Assembly: GCF_009697225.1 (NCBI RefSeq)
Contig: NZ_WIND01000002.1
Coordinates: forward strand, 372,001-436,000
Source: Halovulum marinum
GTDB lineage: Bacteria; Pseudomonadota; Alphaproteobacteria; Rhodobacterales; Rhodobacteraceae
Length of the DNA stretch: 64,000 nucleotides
Direction: 5' to 3'
The notes under the pieces are model-generated. The model saw only the letters and a list, made by a program, of their open reading frames with translations. It ran no database searches and was not told where the DNA came from. The stretch's first letter is position 1; each line of letters opens with the position of its first letter. Of this stretch, positions 1 through 8,622 are shown in pieces. A program made the position numbers and the translations under genes.

Positions 1-721
1 TCTCGACCTCTTCGCGCAGCTTTTCCAGCAGGTGCGCCGGGACGTGCTGCGCGATCTTCGGGTCGTCCAGCCCGTCGATCTTGACGCTCTCGGCCTTCAC
101 GTTGCGGTCGGCGCGGTCCATCAGCTCCAGCCGGTCGTTGAGCATGTCGTAGCAGCCGATGAACTCGCGGCCCATGCCGATCGGCCAGCTTGCCGGGGTC
201 ACGTCGATCGCCAGGTTCTCCTGGATCTCGTCGATGATGTCGAAGGTCTCGCGGCTTTCGCGGTCCATCTTGTTGCAGAAGGTCAGGATCGGCAGGTCGC
301 GCAGGCGGCAGACCTCGAACAGCTTCTGCGTCTGGCTTTCCACGCCCTTGGCGCCGTCGATCACCATGATCGCCGCGTCCACCGCCGTCAGCGTGCGATA
401 GGTGTCCTCGGAGAAGTCCGAGTGCCCCGGCGTGTCGACAAGGTTGAACCAGAACTCCCTGAACTCGAACGACATCGCCGAGGCCGAGACCGAGATGCCG
501 CGGTCCTTCTCCATCTGCATGAAATCGCTGCGCGAGCGCCGCGCCTCGCCCTTGGCGCGGACCTGGCCGGCCAGCTGGATCGCGCCGCCGTACAGCAGGA
601 ACTTCTCGGTCAGCGTGGTCTTGCCGGCATCGGGGTGGCTGATGATGGCAAAGGTGCGGCGGCGCCCGATCTCGGGCGGCAGGTCGGGGGCATTGTGCGA
701 ACGGTCCGGCATGGCCGCCAT
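1..721 (-). CDS. prfC: Peptide chain release factor 3 (RF3), 5' part only
   Basis: Translational GTPase that recycles RF1/RF2 from the ribosome after peptide release. The gene runs off the left edge, so only about 240 N-terminal residues are present. The reverse strand reads a G1 P-loop (HPDAGKTT), a switch region with EKDRGISV, a G3 motif DTPGHSDFSEDTYR and a G4 motif NKMD; the FSEDTYRTL stretch and the ISVSASAM switch are typical of RF3 rather than EF-G. The start is ATG at 721 or a second in-frame ATG at 712 giving MPDRS; the choice is uncertain. It is divergent from the CDF transporter at 822. Confidence 0.93.
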   Translation of the reverse strand, partial: MAAMPDRSHNAPDLPPEIGRRRTFAIISHPDAGKTTLTEKFLLYGGAIQLAGQVRAKGEARRSRSDFMQMEKDRGISVSASAMSFEFREFWFNLVDTPGHSDFSEDTYRTLTAVDAAIMVIDGAKGVESQTQKLFEVCRLRDLPILTFCNKMDRESRETFDIIDEIQENLAIDVTPASWPIGMGREFIGCYDMLNDRLELMDRADRNVKAESVKIDGLDDPKIAQHVPAHLLEKLREEVE

Positions 722-821
722 ATAGGCGCGAACCCCCGGCCTTCACAAGCCGCGCGAAGGGCTTCACAGCGCCGCCGCGCGCCGCTATCACCGACGCCCC
801 GGAACCGGCCGCCGAGTCGCC

Positions 822-1718
822 ATGTCCTACAGCCCGCTCGTCCTGCGTCTGGCCGCCTGGTCGATCGCCGTCGCCCTGGCGGTGCTGGCGCTGAAGCTGG
901 GCGCCTGGTGGATCACCGGCTCGGTGGCGCTGCTGTCGGACGCGCTGGAAAGCATCGTCAACGTGGTCTCGGCGATGCTGGCGCTGTCGGCGATCCGCTA
1001 CAGCCGCCGCCCGGCCGACGCGGGGCACCCGTTCGGCCACCACAAGGCGGAATACATCTCGGCGGTGGCCGAGGGGGTGATGATCGTGGTCGCGGCGCTG
1101 CTGGTGCTGAACGCCTCGCTGCCGGCGCTGATCGCGCCGCGCCCGCTTGCCGCGCCGCTGCCGGGGCTGGCGCTGAACGCCGTCGCCGCCGCGTTCAATG
1201 CCGGCTGGGCGCTGCTGCTGATCCGCATCGGCCGGGCGCAGCGCTCGCCGGCGCTGGCCGCCGACGGGCGGCACCTGATGACCGACGTGGTGACCTCGGT
1301 CGGGGTGCTGGCGGGGCTCGGGCTGGCGCTGGCCACCGGCTGGGCGATCCTCGATCCGCTGCTGGCGATCGTGGTCGCCGGCAACATCCTGCGCGAGGGC
1401 TGGCGGGTGATCGCCGGCTCGCTGGGCGGGCTGCTGGACAGCGCCGTGGACGAGGACTGCGCGCAGGCGATCCGCGCCGCCATCCTCGCCCATGCCGACG
1501 GCGCGATCGAGGTGCACGACATCCGCACCCGCCACGCCGGCCCCGCCACCTTCATCGAGTTCCACATGGTGGTCGACGGCGCGATGAGCGTCGCCAGATC
1601 GCACGACATCTGCGACCGGGTCGAGCGCGCGCTCGAGGCGGCGGTGCCCGGCGCACAGGTGCTGATCCACGTCGAGCCGGGACACAAGGCCAAGCCGGGC
1701 GCGCTGCCGGTCAAGTAG
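822..1718 (+). CDS. Cation diffusion facilitator (CDF) family metal exporter
   Basis: Inner-membrane proton-coupled efflux of divalent metals such as Fe, Zn or Mn. The 298-aa protein has the family architecture: about six membrane segments over residues 8-200, then a cytoplasmic C-terminal domain (about 210-290, EVHDIRTRHAG...HVEPG). The TM2 metal motif reads LLSDALES (Asp40, Glu43) and the TM5 motif HLMTDVVTS; the HPFGHHKAE loop is typical of FieF-like members. The metal cannot be told from sequence. The last 8 bp overlap the convergent thpR gene. Confidence 0.88.
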   Translation: MSYSPLVLRLAAWSIAVALAVLALKLGAWWITGSVALLSDALESIVNVVSAMLALSAIRYSRRPADAGHPFGHHKAEYISAVAEGVMIVVAALLVLNASLPALIAPRPLAAPLPGLALNAVAAAFNAGWALLLIRIGRAQRSPALAADGRHLMTDVVTSVGVLAGLGLALATGWAILDPLLAIVVAGNILREGWRVIAGSLGGLLDSAVDEDCAQAIRAAILAHADGAIEVHDIRTRHAGPATFIEFHMVVDGAMSVARSHDICDRVERALEAAVPGAQVLIHVEPGHKAKPGALPVK

Positions 1719-2265
1719 CCTCGGTCAGCGCGAACGACGCCAGCTCGGTGTAGCGCGGCCCGCCGGGGGTCAGCGTCGAGCGGTAGAGCCCGAACCCCGC
1801 CACCGCGATGCGGAAATCCACCGCCGCCGCCAGCCCGGCGATATAGCGCGCCAGCGCCGCCTGCTCGTCGGCCTGCAGCCGGTGGCCGAAGCGCAGCAGG
1901 GTTACGTGCGGGCGGAACCGCCGGCGCGGCAGCTCCAGCCCGGCGGTCCGCAGCGCGCCGCGCACCCGCTCGTGCAGGTGCAGCAGCGGCGGGTCGGACT
2001 GCGCCGGGGCGTGCAGCACCCGCGGGTTGCGGCCGCCGAAACAGTCCAGCCCGCGCAGCCGCATCTCGAACGGCGCGGCGCGCACGCCGTCGTCCAGCGC
2101 GCGGGCGGCCTCGGCCAGGGCGTCGGGCCGGACCTCGCCCAGGAAGGCCAGCGTCAGGTGCAGGTTGTCCTCGTCGACGGCGCGGCCCAGCGGCGCCTCG
2201 GCCTGCACCCCGGCCAGCGCCTCGCGGACGTGGCCGGGCAGGGGGATGGCGACGAAGCTGCGCAT
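1711..2265 (-). CDS. thpR: RNA 2',3'-cyclic phosphodiesterase (2'-5' RNA ligase family)
   Basis: 184-aa member of the 2H phosphoesterase superfamily, which opens 2',3'-cyclic phosphates on RNA ends. Both signature HxT motifs are present: HLTLAFLG near residue 36 and HVTLLRFG near residue 125. The N-terminus MRSFVAIPLP is family-typical and the length fits. It lies 15 bp downstream of the small gene that starts at 2580 and is probably co-transcribed with it. The physiological substrate in bacteria is unclear. Confidence 0.9.
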   Translation of the reverse strand: MRSFVAIPLPGHVREALAGVQAEAPLGRAVDEDNLHLTLAFLGEVRPDALAEAARALDDGVRAAPFEMRLRGLDCFGGRNPRVLHAPAQSDPPLLHLHERVRGALRTAGLELPRRRFRPHVTLLRFGHRLQADEQAALARYIAGLAAAVDFRIAVAGFGLYRSTLTPGGPRYTELASFALTEAT

Positions 2266-2280
2266 CCCCGCCGCGGCCGG

Positions 2281-2580
2281 TCAGTCGGTGATCCGCGCCA
2301 CCAGCGCCTGCCACTCGCCCTCGTAGCTGGCGCCGGGGGCGGTTTCGGCGCGGCGGTACCAGTACTTGGCGTTGGCCTCGTCGCCCTCGATCCGGTGCGC
2401 CAGCGCGTGGATCGCGTCGAACACCTGCTCGCCCTCGTGCTTCTGGGCGATCTCGTGCGCCCGGTCCCATTCCGCGCCCATCTCGAAGTCGCCCTTGCGC
2501 AGCCACCACAGCGCCGCCAGCGCCGGGGTCAGGTCCTCGGGCGGGGTCGGGCGGTCCAGGGTCTGGGTCAGGTCGATCAT
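2281..2580 (-). CDS. Conserved hypothetical protein, about 99 aa
   Basis: I do not recognise a named family. The acidic, tryptophan-rich soluble protein begins MIDLTQTLD and contains LWWLRKGDFEMGAEWDRAHEIAQKHEG, a pattern I associate with an uncharacterised Rhodobacterales protein. I chose ATG 2580 over an upstream in-frame ATG at 2616 because the conserved sequence starts there. It sits between thpR and an ICMT-like methyltransferase on the same strand; no signal peptide or membrane segment is seen. Confidence 0.65.
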   Translation of the reverse strand: MIDLTQTLDRPTPPEDLTPALAALWWLRKGDFEMGAEWDRAHEIAQKHEGEQVFDAIHALAHRIEGDEANAKYWYRRAETAPGASYEGEWQALVARITD

Positions 2581-2622
2581 GCCCGGAAAGCTAGGGCGCG
2601 GGCGGCGCCCGGTCAACGCGGA

Positions 2623-3108
2623 TCACAGCCAGCGGCGGGTGCGCGATGCGAAGGCGGTGTAGTCGGCGCCGAAGCGCCGGGTCAGGTAGGCTTCCTCGCG
2701 CAGCACCACGCCCCGGTGCAACGCCGCCCAGACCACCGGCGTCAGCAGCAGGGTCCAGTCCAGCGACAGCGCCAGCGCCAGGCCCGGCTGCGCCAGCACC
2801 ATGCCCAGGTACATCGGGTTGCGGGTGAAGCGGTAGGGCCCGGACTCGACCAGCCGCAGCGCCGGGCGGCGCGGGTTCACGTTGGTCGCGGCGGCGTCGA
2901 AGCAGCGCTTGCCCCACCATGCCAGCGCCACCGCCGCAACGGTCAGCGCGGCGCCGGCCAGGCTTGCCGCGTGCAGGCCGGGCGGCGGCAGCCAGCCAAG
3001 CGGCACGAGCCATTCCAGCAGCGCGCCCAGCACCGGCCCGGCCAGCGCCACCAGCGGCGGAAAGACCAGGACGTCGGGCGTCTCGTTCGCGCTCGGGGCG
3101 GGCTCCAT
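2623..3108 (-). CDS. Isoprenylcysteine carboxyl methyltransferase (ICMT/PEMT)-like membrane methyltransferase
   Basis: 161-aa membrane protein (start ATG 3108; an upstream in-frame ATG at 3144 would add 12 Arg/Pro residues). It has hydrophobic segments around residues 20-35, 45-65 and 100-125. It ends with the hallmark ICMT region: GPYRFTRNPMYLG followed by an EEAYLTRRFGADYTAF segment that binds S-adenosylmethionine. Bacterial members methylate lipids or small molecules, and the substrate here is unknown. It heads a run of three small minus-strand genes. Confidence 0.8.
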   Translation of the reverse strand: MEPAPSANETPDVLVFPPLVALAGPVLGALLEWLVPLGWLPPPGLHAASLAGAALTVAAVALAWWGKRCFDAAATNVNPRRPALRLVESGPYRFTRNPMYLGMVLAQPGLALALSLDWTLLLTPVVWAALHRGVVLREEAYLTRRFGADYTAFASRTRRWL

Positions 3109-3169
3109 GCGCGGCAGTATGCGGCCGGCCGGGCGCGCGCTCAAGCGCCGCGTTTGCCGCGTCTACGAA

Positions 3170-3242
3170 GTTTTCATGAATGGTATCCCAGCAAGATCAT
3201 GGACTTGAGGGGGTTTTCACGGGGAAATCCCCCTGTTTTCAC
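3170..3242 (+). repeat. Three GTTTTCAY motifs and a GGGG/CCCC hairpin upstream of the SDR gene
   Basis: GTTTTCAT occurs at 3170 and GTTTTCAC at 3213 and 3235, the last two exactly 22 bp apart. The pair brackets a short inverted repeat (GGGGAAATCCCC). TTGACA follows at 3244, a possible -35 box. The arrangement could be an operator with repeats on one helix face, or chance in a short A/T-richer intergenic stretch. Confidence 0.3.
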
Positions 3243-3303
3243 CTTGACAGCACCGCCGCCGCCGCATGAACTCCGCGCGAATTTCAAACGAAGGGAGACC
3301 GCA

Positions 3304-4083
3304 ATGGATCTGGGCATCAAGGGCCGCAAGGCGATCGTCTGCGCCGCGTCCAAGGGGCTGGGCCGGGGCTGCGCCGAGGCGCTGGCCGCCGCCGGGGTGG
3401 AACTGGTGATCAACGCCCGCACCGCCGACACGCTGGAGCGGACCGCGGCCGGGATCCGCGACCGCTACGGCGTGCCGGTCACCGCCGTCGCCGGCGACAT
3501 CACCGACCAGGCGGTGCGCGCGCAGGTCCTGAAGGCGGGCGAGGGCGCCGACATCCTGGTCAACAACGCCGGCGGCCCGCCGCCGGGCATCTGGTCCGAC
3601 TGGAGCCGCGAGGACTTCCTCAAGGCGCTCGACGCCAACATGCTGACCGCGATCGCGATGATCCAGGGTGCCGTTCCCGGCATGATGGAGCGCGGCTGGG
3701 GCCGGGTGGTGAACATCACCAGCCAGTCGGTGAAGGCGCCGATCCCGGTGCTGGGCCTGTCCAACGCCGCCCGCGCCGGGCTGACCGGCTTTGTCGCCGG
3801 CACCTCGCGGCAGGTGGCCGAGAAGGGCGTGACGATCAACAACATGCTGCCCGGCATCCACGCCACCGACCGCGCCGGCTCGCTCGACAGCAAGGTCAGC
3901 GACGAGCAGGGCATCACCGTGGAGGAGGCGCAGGCCCGCCGCGCCGCCACCATCCCCGCCCGCCGCTACGGCACCCCCGAGGAATTCGGCGCGATGTGCG
4001 CCTTCCTGTGCTCGGTCCACGCCGGGTTCATCGTCGGGCAGAACATCCTGCTGGACGGCGGCGCCACCAACGCGACGATCTGA
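3304..4083 (+). CDS. Atypical SDR-fold protein (3-oxoacyl-ACP reductase-like, degenerate active site)
   Basis: 259-aa Rossmann-fold protein. The cofactor loop reads AASKGLG (residues 14-20) in place of GxxxGxG, and the NNAGG motif is present. Aligning NITSQS...LSNAARAGL with the classical NISSxS...YSASKAG pattern puts Ser153 where the catalytic Tyr should be and Arg157 where the Lys should be. This matches a known SDR subgroup that lacks the full catalytic tetrad. Oxidoreductase activity should therefore not be assumed. RBS GAAGGGAG precedes ATG 3304. It stands alone between the methyltransferase and the ABC ATPase. Confidence 0.85.
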   Translation: MDLGIKGRKAIVCAASKGLGRGCAEALAAAGVELVINARTADTLERTAAGIRDRYGVPVTAVAGDITDQAVRAQVLKAGEGADILVNNAGGPPPGIWSDWSREDFLKALDANMLTAIAMIQGAVPGMMERGWGRVVNITSQSVKAPIPVLGLSNAARAGLTGFVAGTSRQVAEKGVTINNMLPGIHATDRAGSLDSKVSDEQGITVEEAQARRAATIPARRYGTPEEFGAMCAFLCSVHAGFIVGQNILLDGGATNATI

Positions 4084-4167
4084 GTTCGCACGCCGCGGCG
4101 GGGTTGCAGGCGCGGGGGGGCGTTGCTACATCGCCCCTCAAACCTGATCGAAACAATCGGATAGGCC

Positions 4168-5289
4168 GTGGAGCAGACCCTGCCGCGACTCGAACTCAGG
4201 GACGTGTCGTGCCGCTTCGACGGCGCCGCCGTCGTCGACCGGCTGTCGCTGAGCCTGCTGCCGGGGCAGGTGACCTGCCTGCTGGGCCCGTCGGGCTGCG
4301 GCAAGTCGACGACGCTGCGCATGGCCGCGGGGGTGGAGCGGGCCAGCGCCGGCGAGATCCTGATCGACGGCGACGTGGTCGCCGGACCCGGCGCGCACCT
4401 GCCGCCCGAAGCGCGCGGCATCGGCATGATGTTCCAGGATTTCGCGCTGTTCCCGCATCTGACCGTGCGCGGCAACGTCGGCTTCGGGGTGCGCGGCGCG
4501 GCCCGCGACCGGGTCGACGAGCTGATCGCCCGCGTCGGCCTGTCGGACAAGCTGGACAAGTACCCGCACCAGCTGTCGGGCGGCGAGCAGCAGCGCGTCG
4601 CGCTGGCCCGCGCGCTGGCCCCGCAGCCGCGGGTGATGCTGATGGACGAGCCGTTCTCGGGGCTGGACAACCGGCTGCGCGACGGCATCCGCGACGACAC
4701 CCTGGAGATCCTGAAGGAGGAGGGCGCCGCCGTCCTGCTGGTCACGCACGAGCCCGAGGAGGCGATGCGCATGGCCGACCAGATCGCGCTGATGCGCCGC
4801 GGCCGGATCGTGCAGCAGGGCGCGCCCTACAACATCTACAACAACCCGGTCGACGCCGAGGCGGCGGCGTTCTTCAGTGACATCAACGTGATCCATGGCG
4901 TGGTGAAGGATTTCCAGTGCGAGACGCCGTTCGGGCCGTTCTTCTGCCCGAACCTGCGCGACGCGGCGGACGTCGAGATCATCATCCGCCCGCAGCACCT
5001 GAAGATCGACTTCGACCGGCAGGGCTCGGGGCCGCTGCCGACCACCGCCGACGGCGTGCCGGCGCGCGGCGCGGTGGCGCGGGCGCGGTTCATGGGCCAC
5101 GAGAGCCTGGTCGACCTGCGGATGGAGCACGACGGCTCGATCCTCAAGGCGACGATCCCCGGCGTGTTCCTGCCCAAGGCGGGCACGCCGCTGTGGCTGT
5201 CGATGCGGCGCGACCGCTGCTTCGTGTTTCCCTGCACCCGGCAGAGCCGGCTGGGCGATCCCTGGCTGCACGCCAAGGTGCAGGCATGA
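4168..5289 (+). CDS. ABC transporter ATP-binding protein (FbpC/PotA-like), orphan
   Basis: 373-aa importer-type ATPase. Walker A GPSGCGKST lies at residues 40-48, then the Q-loop (FQDFALFPH), signature LSGGEQQRV, Walker B VMLMDEPFSGLD and H-loop THEPEEA. A C-terminal TOBE-like regulatory domain occupies about 245-370. This layout is typical of Fe3+, spermidine or sulfate importers. No permease or binding-protein gene is next to it, so the substrate is open. The start is GTG 4168; no better ATG is in frame. It overlaps cobB by 4 bp. Confidence 0.85.
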   Translation: MEQTLPRLELRDVSCRFDGAAVVDRLSLSLLPGQVTCLLGPSGCGKSTTLRMAAGVERASAGEILIDGDVVAGPGAHLPPEARGIGMMFQDFALFPHLTVRGNVGFGVRGAARDRVDELIARVGLSDKLDKYPHQLSGGEQQRVALARALAPQPRVMLMDEPFSGLDNRLRDGIRDDTLEILKEEGAAVLLVTHEPEEAMRMADQIALMRRGRIVQQGAPYNIYNNPVDAEAAAFFSDINVIHGVVKDFQCETPFGPFFCPNLRDAADVEIIIRPQHLKIDFDRQGSGPLPTTADGVPARGAVARARFMGHESLVDLRMEHDGSILKATIPGVFLPKAGTPLWLSMRRDRCFVFPCTRQSRLGDPWLHAKVQA

Positions 5290-5993
5290 GCCGGATCGTG
5301 GTGCTGACCGGGGCCGGGATCTCGGCCGAATCGGGGCTGGCGACGTTCCGCGGCGACGACGGCACCTGGAACAGCGTGCGGCTCGAGGACGTGGCGACGC
5401 CCGGGGCCTTCGCCCGCGATCCGGCAAAGGTGCATGCGTTCTACAACGCCCGCCGCGTGCAGGCGGCGCAGGCGCAGCCGAACGCCGCCCACGTCGCGCT
5501 GGCGCGGCTGCAGGCGGAATGGCCGGACGCGGTGCTGCTGGTCACCCAGAACGTCGACGGGCTGCACGAGCGCGCCGGCGCCGCCGAGGTGGTGCACATG
5601 CACGGGCAGCTGGACCGGGCGCTCTGCGCCGGCTGCGGCGCCGGCACCCCCTGGGTCGGCGCGATGAGCGCCGCCGACGTCTGCACCGCCTGCGGCCGGC
5701 CGGGCGGCATGCGCCCCGACATCGTCTGGTTCGGCGAGATGCCCTATCGGATGGAGCTGATCGAGGCGGCGCTGGCGCAGGCCGACCTGTTCGTGGCGAT
5801 CGGCACCAGCGGCACGGTCTATCCGGCCGCCGGTTTTGTCGAGATCGCCGCCGCCGCCGGCGCCCGGACGGTGGAGCTGAACCTGGAGCCGACCGGCAAC
5901 CCGCGGTTCCACGAGGTGCGCACCGGCCCGGCCGGCGAAATCGTGCCGGCGTTCGTCGCGGGGCTGCTGAACCGCCCGGCCGGGGGCAATTAA
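5286..5993 (+). CDS. cobB: NAD-dependent protein deacylase, sirtuin class III (CobB)
   Basis: 235-aa sirtuin that removes acyl groups from lysines using NAD+. Visible elements are the NAD motif GAGISAESG (9-17), TQNVDGLHERAG, catalytic His in HMHGQ, four zinc Cys in two CxxC pairs, and GTSGTVYPAAG. Tyr53 and Arg56 (YNAR) match the Tyr-x-x-Arg pair that lets SIRT5/CobB-type enzymes accept succinyl-lysine, so desuccinylase as well as deacetylase activity is likely. ATG 5286 overlaps the ABC ATPase stop (ATGA), implying translational coupling. Confidence 0.93.
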   Translation: MSRIVVLTGAGISAESGLATFRGDDGTWNSVRLEDVATPGAFARDPAKVHAFYNARRVQAAQAQPNAAHVALARLQAEWPDAVLLVTQNVDGLHERAGAAEVVHMHGQLDRALCAGCGAGTPWVGAMSAADVCTACGRPGGMRPDIVWFGEMPYRMELIEAALAQADLFVAIGTSGTVYPAAGFVEIAAAAGARTVELNLEPTGNPRFHEVRTGPAGEIVPAFVAGLLNRPAGGN

Positions 5994-6117
5994 TGGCCCC
6001 CGGGGCGCGCTTTGCCCTTTTCCCCGGCGGACGCAATCAATAGATAGAGGGCTCAGGGAGAGTGTGGGCGCCACGACGGCCTCGGGCCGCACGCGCCAAT
6101 GATATCGGAGACACCCC

Positions 6118-6333
6118 ATGCTGAACAACATCGGTTTGCCGGGCATCCTGCTGATCGCGATCGTCGTGCTGGTCCTGTTCGGACGCGGCAAGATCTCGTC
6201 GCTGATGGGCGAGGTCGGCAAGGGCATCACCAGCTTCAAGCGCGGCCTGAGCGAGGGCAAGCAGGAGCTGGAGGACGCCAGCCACGAGGGCGACAGCGCC
6301 CGCGACGTGACCCCGGAGAAGGACAAGGCCTGA
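6118..6333 (+). CDS. tatA: Sec-independent translocase subunit TatA
   Basis: 71-aa protein with one N-terminal membrane helix (about 7-22), the FGRGK hinge, an amphipathic helix (about 26-43) and a charged tail. It forms the protein-conducting oligomer of the twin-arginine pathway. It is first in tatA-tatB-tatC with 22 bp to tatB. About 125 bp upstream of it are gene-free and probably hold the operon promoter. Confidence 0.95.
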   Translation: MLNNIGLPGILLIAIVVLVLFGRGKISSLMGEVGKGITSFKRGLSEGKQELEDASHEGDSARDVTPEKDKA

Positions 6334-6355
6334 GCCGCATCCGGGACCGCGCATC

Positions 6356-6874
6356 ATGTTCGACCTCGGCTGGCTTGAGCTGATCGTCATCGGCATCACC
6401 GCGCTGATCGTGGTGGGCCCCAAGGACCTGCCCGGCCTGTTCCGCAACGTCGGCCGCTTCATGGGCCGGATGCGGGCGATGGCGCGCGAGTTCCAGCGCT
6501 CGATGGAGCAGGCCGCCGACGAGAGCGGGCTGAAGGAGGCGACCAAGGGCCTCAACGACCTGCACGATCTGCACAGGAGCCCGGCGAAATCGGCGCGGAG
6601 CTATGCCCGCGACATGATGAAGGGCGACGAGCCCGCCAAGCCGGACGCGACCGCCGCCCGCGACGCCGAGGCGCTGGAGGACGAGGTCGCCTATGCGGCC
6701 GAGCGCGATCCGGTGCCGGCGCGCAAGGCGGCGTCCGGGTCCGCGCCAGCACCCGAGCCAGCACCCGCGCCAGCGCCCGAGGCGGCACCCGAACCGGCGT
6801 CCGCAGGGGCCGCGCCGGACAGCGCCGACGATCCGCTGCCTGCGGCCGAGCCGCGCGAGAACCGCGAGAGCTGA
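6356..6874 (+). CDS. tatB: Sec-independent translocase subunit TatB
   Basis: 172-aa protein: N-terminal membrane helix (about 5-20), TatB-type hinge VVGPKDLPGLFRNVGRFMG, a long amphipathic/coiled region to about 110, and a low-complexity Ala/Pro/Glu tail (about 128-170). TatB works with TatC in recognising twin-arginine signal peptides. The Pro/Ala tail has short PxPA repeats and is expected to be disordered. It abuts tatC with no spacer. Confidence 0.93.
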   Translation: MFDLGWLELIVIGITALIVVGPKDLPGLFRNVGRFMGRMRAMAREFQRSMEQAADESGLKEATKGLNDLHDLHRSPAKSARSYARDMMKGDEPAKPDATAARDAEALEDEVAYAAERDPVPARKAASGSAPAPEPAPAPAPEAAPEPASAGAAPDSADDPLPAAEPRENRES

Positions 6875-7774
6875 ATGTCGCACGAAGACCAGATCGACGA
6901 TACCTCGGCGCCGCTGATCGAGCATCTGGCCGAACTGCGCTCGCGGCTGATCCGGGCGATCATCGCGTTCGTGATCGCGATGCTGGCGAGCTTCACGGTC
7001 TGGAACCCGATCTACAACTGGCTGGCGCGGCCGATCTGCAGCCAGCTGGCCGAGCGCGGCCAGGACTGTTCGCTGGTGATCATCAAGCTGCAGGAAGGCT
7101 TCATGACGGCGATCCAGATCTCGCTGTTCGGCGGCTTCGTGCTGGCGTTCCCGATCATCGCGCACCAGCTGTGGCGGTTCGTGGCACCGGGGCTGTACCG
7201 GTCCGAGAAGAACGCCTTCCTGCCGTTCATCGTCGCCTCGCCGGTGCTGTTCCTGATGGGCGCCAGCTTCGCCTACTATGTGGTGCTGCCGCTGGCGTTC
7301 GACTTCTTCCTCGGCTTCCAGCAGGGCGCGGGCGTGGCGCCGGTCGATCCGGCCGCCGACCCGGTGGTGGTGGGCGAGACCGCGCCGGTCGAGGCCGAGG
7401 GCATCAGCATCGCCTTCATGGGCTCGATGCAGGAATATCTGGGCCTGACGATCAAGTTCCTGCTGGCCTTCGGGCTGTGCTTCCAGCTGCCGGTGCTGCT
7501 GACGCTGATGGGCAAGGCCGGGCTGGTCTCGGCCGAGGGGCTGCGCCGGACCCGGAAGTACGCCGTCATCGGCATTCTTGTGCTGGCGGCCGTGGTGACG
7601 CCTCCGGACGTGATCACCCAGGTGATCCTGTTCGCCGTGGTCTACGCGCTTTACGAGATCTCGATCCAGCTGGTCGCGATCGTCGAGCGCAAGCGCGAGG
7701 CGCAGCTGCGCGCCGAGGGCTATTACGACGACGAGGACGACGAGACCGAAGCCGAACCGCGGCCCGGAGAATGA
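6875..7774 (+). CDS. tatC: Sec-independent translocase subunit TatC
   Basis: 299-aa polytopic protein with six predicted helices, starting with the conserved cytoplasmic [14 protein letters not shown] motif. Helices are visible near 25-45, 80-105, 115-145, 185-210, 225-245 and 245-265. A periplasmic insertion around 150-180 is rich in Pro/Val/Asp, and the C-terminal tail is very acidic. TatC is the receptor for twin-arginine precursors. ATG follows the tatB stop directly and the 3' end overlaps the DUF815 gene by 4 bp. Confidence 0.96.
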   Translation: MSHEDQIDDTSAPLIEHLAELRSRLIRAIIAFVIAMLASFTVWNPIYNWLARPICSQLAERGQDCSLVIIKLQEGFMTAIQISLFGGFVLAFPIIAHQLWRFVAPGLYRSEKNAFLPFIVASPVLFLMGASFAYYVVLPLAFDFFLGFQQGAGVAPVDPAADPVVVGETAPVEAEGISIAFMGSMQEYLGLTIKFLLAFGLCFQLPVLLTLMGKAGLVSAEGLRRTRKYAVIGILVLAAVVTPPDVITQVILFAVVYALYEISIQLVAIVERKREAQLRAEGYYDDEDDETEAEPRPGE

Positions 7775-8619
7775 CCGAACAGTTGCTGACCCGCATCGCC
7801 GAGGCGCTGGAGCGCATCAGCCCGCCGCCCCTGGCCAGCCCCGACTTCAACCGCGCCAGCGCCTTCGTCTGGCACACCGGGCCCGACCGGCTGGTGCCGG
7901 TGCCGAAGGTCAACCGGGTGCCGATCGAGCTGCTGGTCGGCATCGACCGCTCGCGCGACACGCTGCTGGAGAACACCCGCCAGTTCGCGCGCGGCTATCC
8001 GGCGAACAACGTGCTGTTGTGGGGCGCGCGGGGCATGGGCAAGTCGAGCCTGGTCAAGGCCGCCCACGCCGCCGTGCTGCGCGAGGTGCGCGGCCTGAAG
8101 CTGATCGAGATCCAGCGCGAGGACCTGCCCTCGATCGCCCGGCTGCTGGGCCTTTTGCGCGATGCGCCCGGGCGGTTCGTGCTGTTCTGCGACGATCTCA
8201 GCTTCGATCACGACGATCATCACTACAAGTCGCTGAAGGCGATCCTGGACGGCGGCGTCGAGGGGCGGCCGGACAACGTGATCTTCTACGCCACCTCGAA
8301 CCGCCGGCACCTGATGCCGCGCGACATGATCGAGAACGAGCGCGCGACCGGCATCAACCCCTCCGAGGCGACCGAGGAGAAGGTCTCGCTGTCCGACCGG
8401 TTCGGGTTGTGGCTGGGCTTCCACCCCTGCGACCAGGACCGTTTCCTGGCGATGATCCGCGGCTATGTCGACGCGCTGGGCATCGACATCGACGATGCCA
8501 CGCTGCGCGCCGGGGCGATCGAATGGCAGCAGACCCGCGGCGGGCGCTCGGGCCGCGTCGCCTGGCAGTACGTCACCGACCTTGCGGGCCGGCGCGGCGT
8601 GGCGCTGGCGCTGGAATAG
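7771..8619 (+). CDS. DUF815 family P-loop ATPase
   Basis: 282-aa AAA-like ATP-binding protein. Walker [10 protein letters not shown] lies at residues 85-93, Walker B is [10 protein letters not shown], and a sensor-like [12 protein letters not shown] follows; these identify DUF815. Its cellular function is not established. It overlaps tatC by 4 bp (ATGA), so it is part of the tat transcript here. A role linked to protein export is only an inference from position. Confidence 0.85.
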   Translation: MTEQLLTRIAEALERISPPPLASPDFNRASAFVWHTGPDRLVPVPKVNRVPIELLVGIDRSRDTLLENTRQFARGYPANNVLLWGARGMGKSSLVKAAHAAVLREVRGLKLIEIQREDLPSIARLLGLLRDAPGRFVLFCDDLSFDHDDHHYKSLKAILDGGVEGRPDNVIFYATSNRRHLMPRDMIENERATGINPSEATEEKVSLSDRFGLWLGFHPCDQDRFLAMIRGYVDALGIDIDDATLRAGAIEWQQTRGGRSGRVAWQYVTDLAGRRGVALALE

Positions 8620-8622
8620 CCG

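Noticed and set aside
1882-4083. Long plus-strand frame extending upstream of the SDR gene
   Set aside because: The upstream part overlaps thpR and the ICMT gene with Arg/Gln-rich filler. The SDR begins at ATG 3304 with a proper ribosome-binding site.
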